Below are positions 5,420 to 5,456 of a stretch of DNA of 5,456 nucleotides, piece by piece. The translations under genes were made by a program, and so were the position numbers. Within the stretch, counting starts at the first letter, position 1, and each line of letters begins with the position of its first letter. Location: NCBI GenBank assembly GCA_021296025.1, contig JAGWBF010000034.1, positions 27,589 through 33,044 on the forward strand. Reading direction: 5' to 3'. This DNA is from Dehalococcoidia bacterium (lineage in GTDB: Bacteria; Chloroflexota; Dehalococcoidia; Lucifugimonadales; JAGWBF01). The notes beneath the pieces are model-generated. The model worked only from the letters and a program-made list of their open reading frames with translations. It did no database searches and was not told where the DNA came from.

Positions 5420-5438
5420 CGGCGGGTTGTCAGGGTTA

Positions 5439-5456
5439 TTACATGTCCTCCCCTTC
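5439..5456 (-). CDS. possible 3' end of an upstream gene, cut by the window edge
   Basis: In the frame starting at the window edge the - strand reads Glu-Gly-Glu-Asp-Met followed by tandem stops TAA TAA (5441-5436). The double stop and the structured non-coding stretch that follows fit the end of a gene. In HK97-type phages the portal gene commonly precedes the protease, so a portal is the likely candidate. Only five codons are visible, so this is inference from position. Confidence 0.35.
   Translation of the reverse strand, partial: EGEDM

Larger units (their letters stand above)
5305..5438 (-). promoter_or_regulatory. structured leader upstream of the protease-capsid operon
   Basis: Read on the - strand, this stretch folds into several elements. 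Hairpin 1 (5426-5399) pairs CCCGCC with GGCGGG, then ACCA with TGGT, with a 4-nt bulge. Hairpin 2 (5382-5369) pairs CGCCA with TGGCG around GCGA, a GNRA-type tetraloop. Hairpin 3 (5361-5338) is terminator-like. In addition CCTGATG (5368-5362), directly after hairpin 2, is perfectly complementary to CATCAGG (5325-5319). That pairing would enclose hairpin 3 and cover AGG of the protease Shine-Dalgarno. The arrangement could be a cis-regulatory RNA, an attenuator, or a 3' end followed by a readthrough leader. I do not recognise a known riboswitch class. The pairings are read by eye, without energy calculation. Confidence 0.45.

Overview
This window joins two unrelated blocks across a repeat array. 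The left block is one long + strand gene, probably for an exported surface protein. The right block is a - strand phage head cassette. GC content is high over most of the window. The cadherin-tailed protein, the family of ATTGCGGC/GCCGCAAT palindromic repeats and the HK97-type head genes suggest a bacterial chromosome, or a metagenomic contig, carrying a prophage or prophage remnant. My best guess for the host is a Chloroflexota lineage such as SAR202/Dehalococcoidia. That guess rests on remembered resemblance of the surface protein and repeats, and no marker gene in the window tests it.

Layout: 1-301 has no convincing large gene. It holds an inverted copy of the palindromic repeat (21-50), a degenerate relic of the same repeat family (103-125), a weak promoter candidate and a 20-codon mini-ORF whose stop overlaps the next ATG. 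302-2110 (+) encodes a 602-residue protein with a hydrophobic N-terminus ending at a cysteine and one C-terminal cadherin-like repeat. Its base composition rises strongly from the 5' to the 3' half. 2156 to about 2550 is a tandem array of a roughly 117-bp unit (four copies, two of them shortened) built around a perfect 8-bp palindrome stem. It lies between the convergent surface-protein gene and phage genes.

2566-5304 (-) reads, in transcription order, HK97-family prohead protease, then HK97-fold major capsid protein (overlapping by 10 nt), then an unidentified small phage protein with an excellent ribosome binding site. The protease matures the capsid shell built from the capsid protein. The third product is probably a virion component, by position only. 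Upstream of the protease, 5305-5438 is a structured leader: a bulged hairpin, a hairpin with a GCGA tetraloop, a strong hairpin plus U7 that looks like an intrinsic terminator, and a 7-bp pairing that would enclose the terminator and cover part of the protease Shine-Dalgarno. A terminator inside a head operon, with little room for a new promoter after it, is the most interesting feature here. Another gene may end at 5439, perhaps the portal gene expected at this position.
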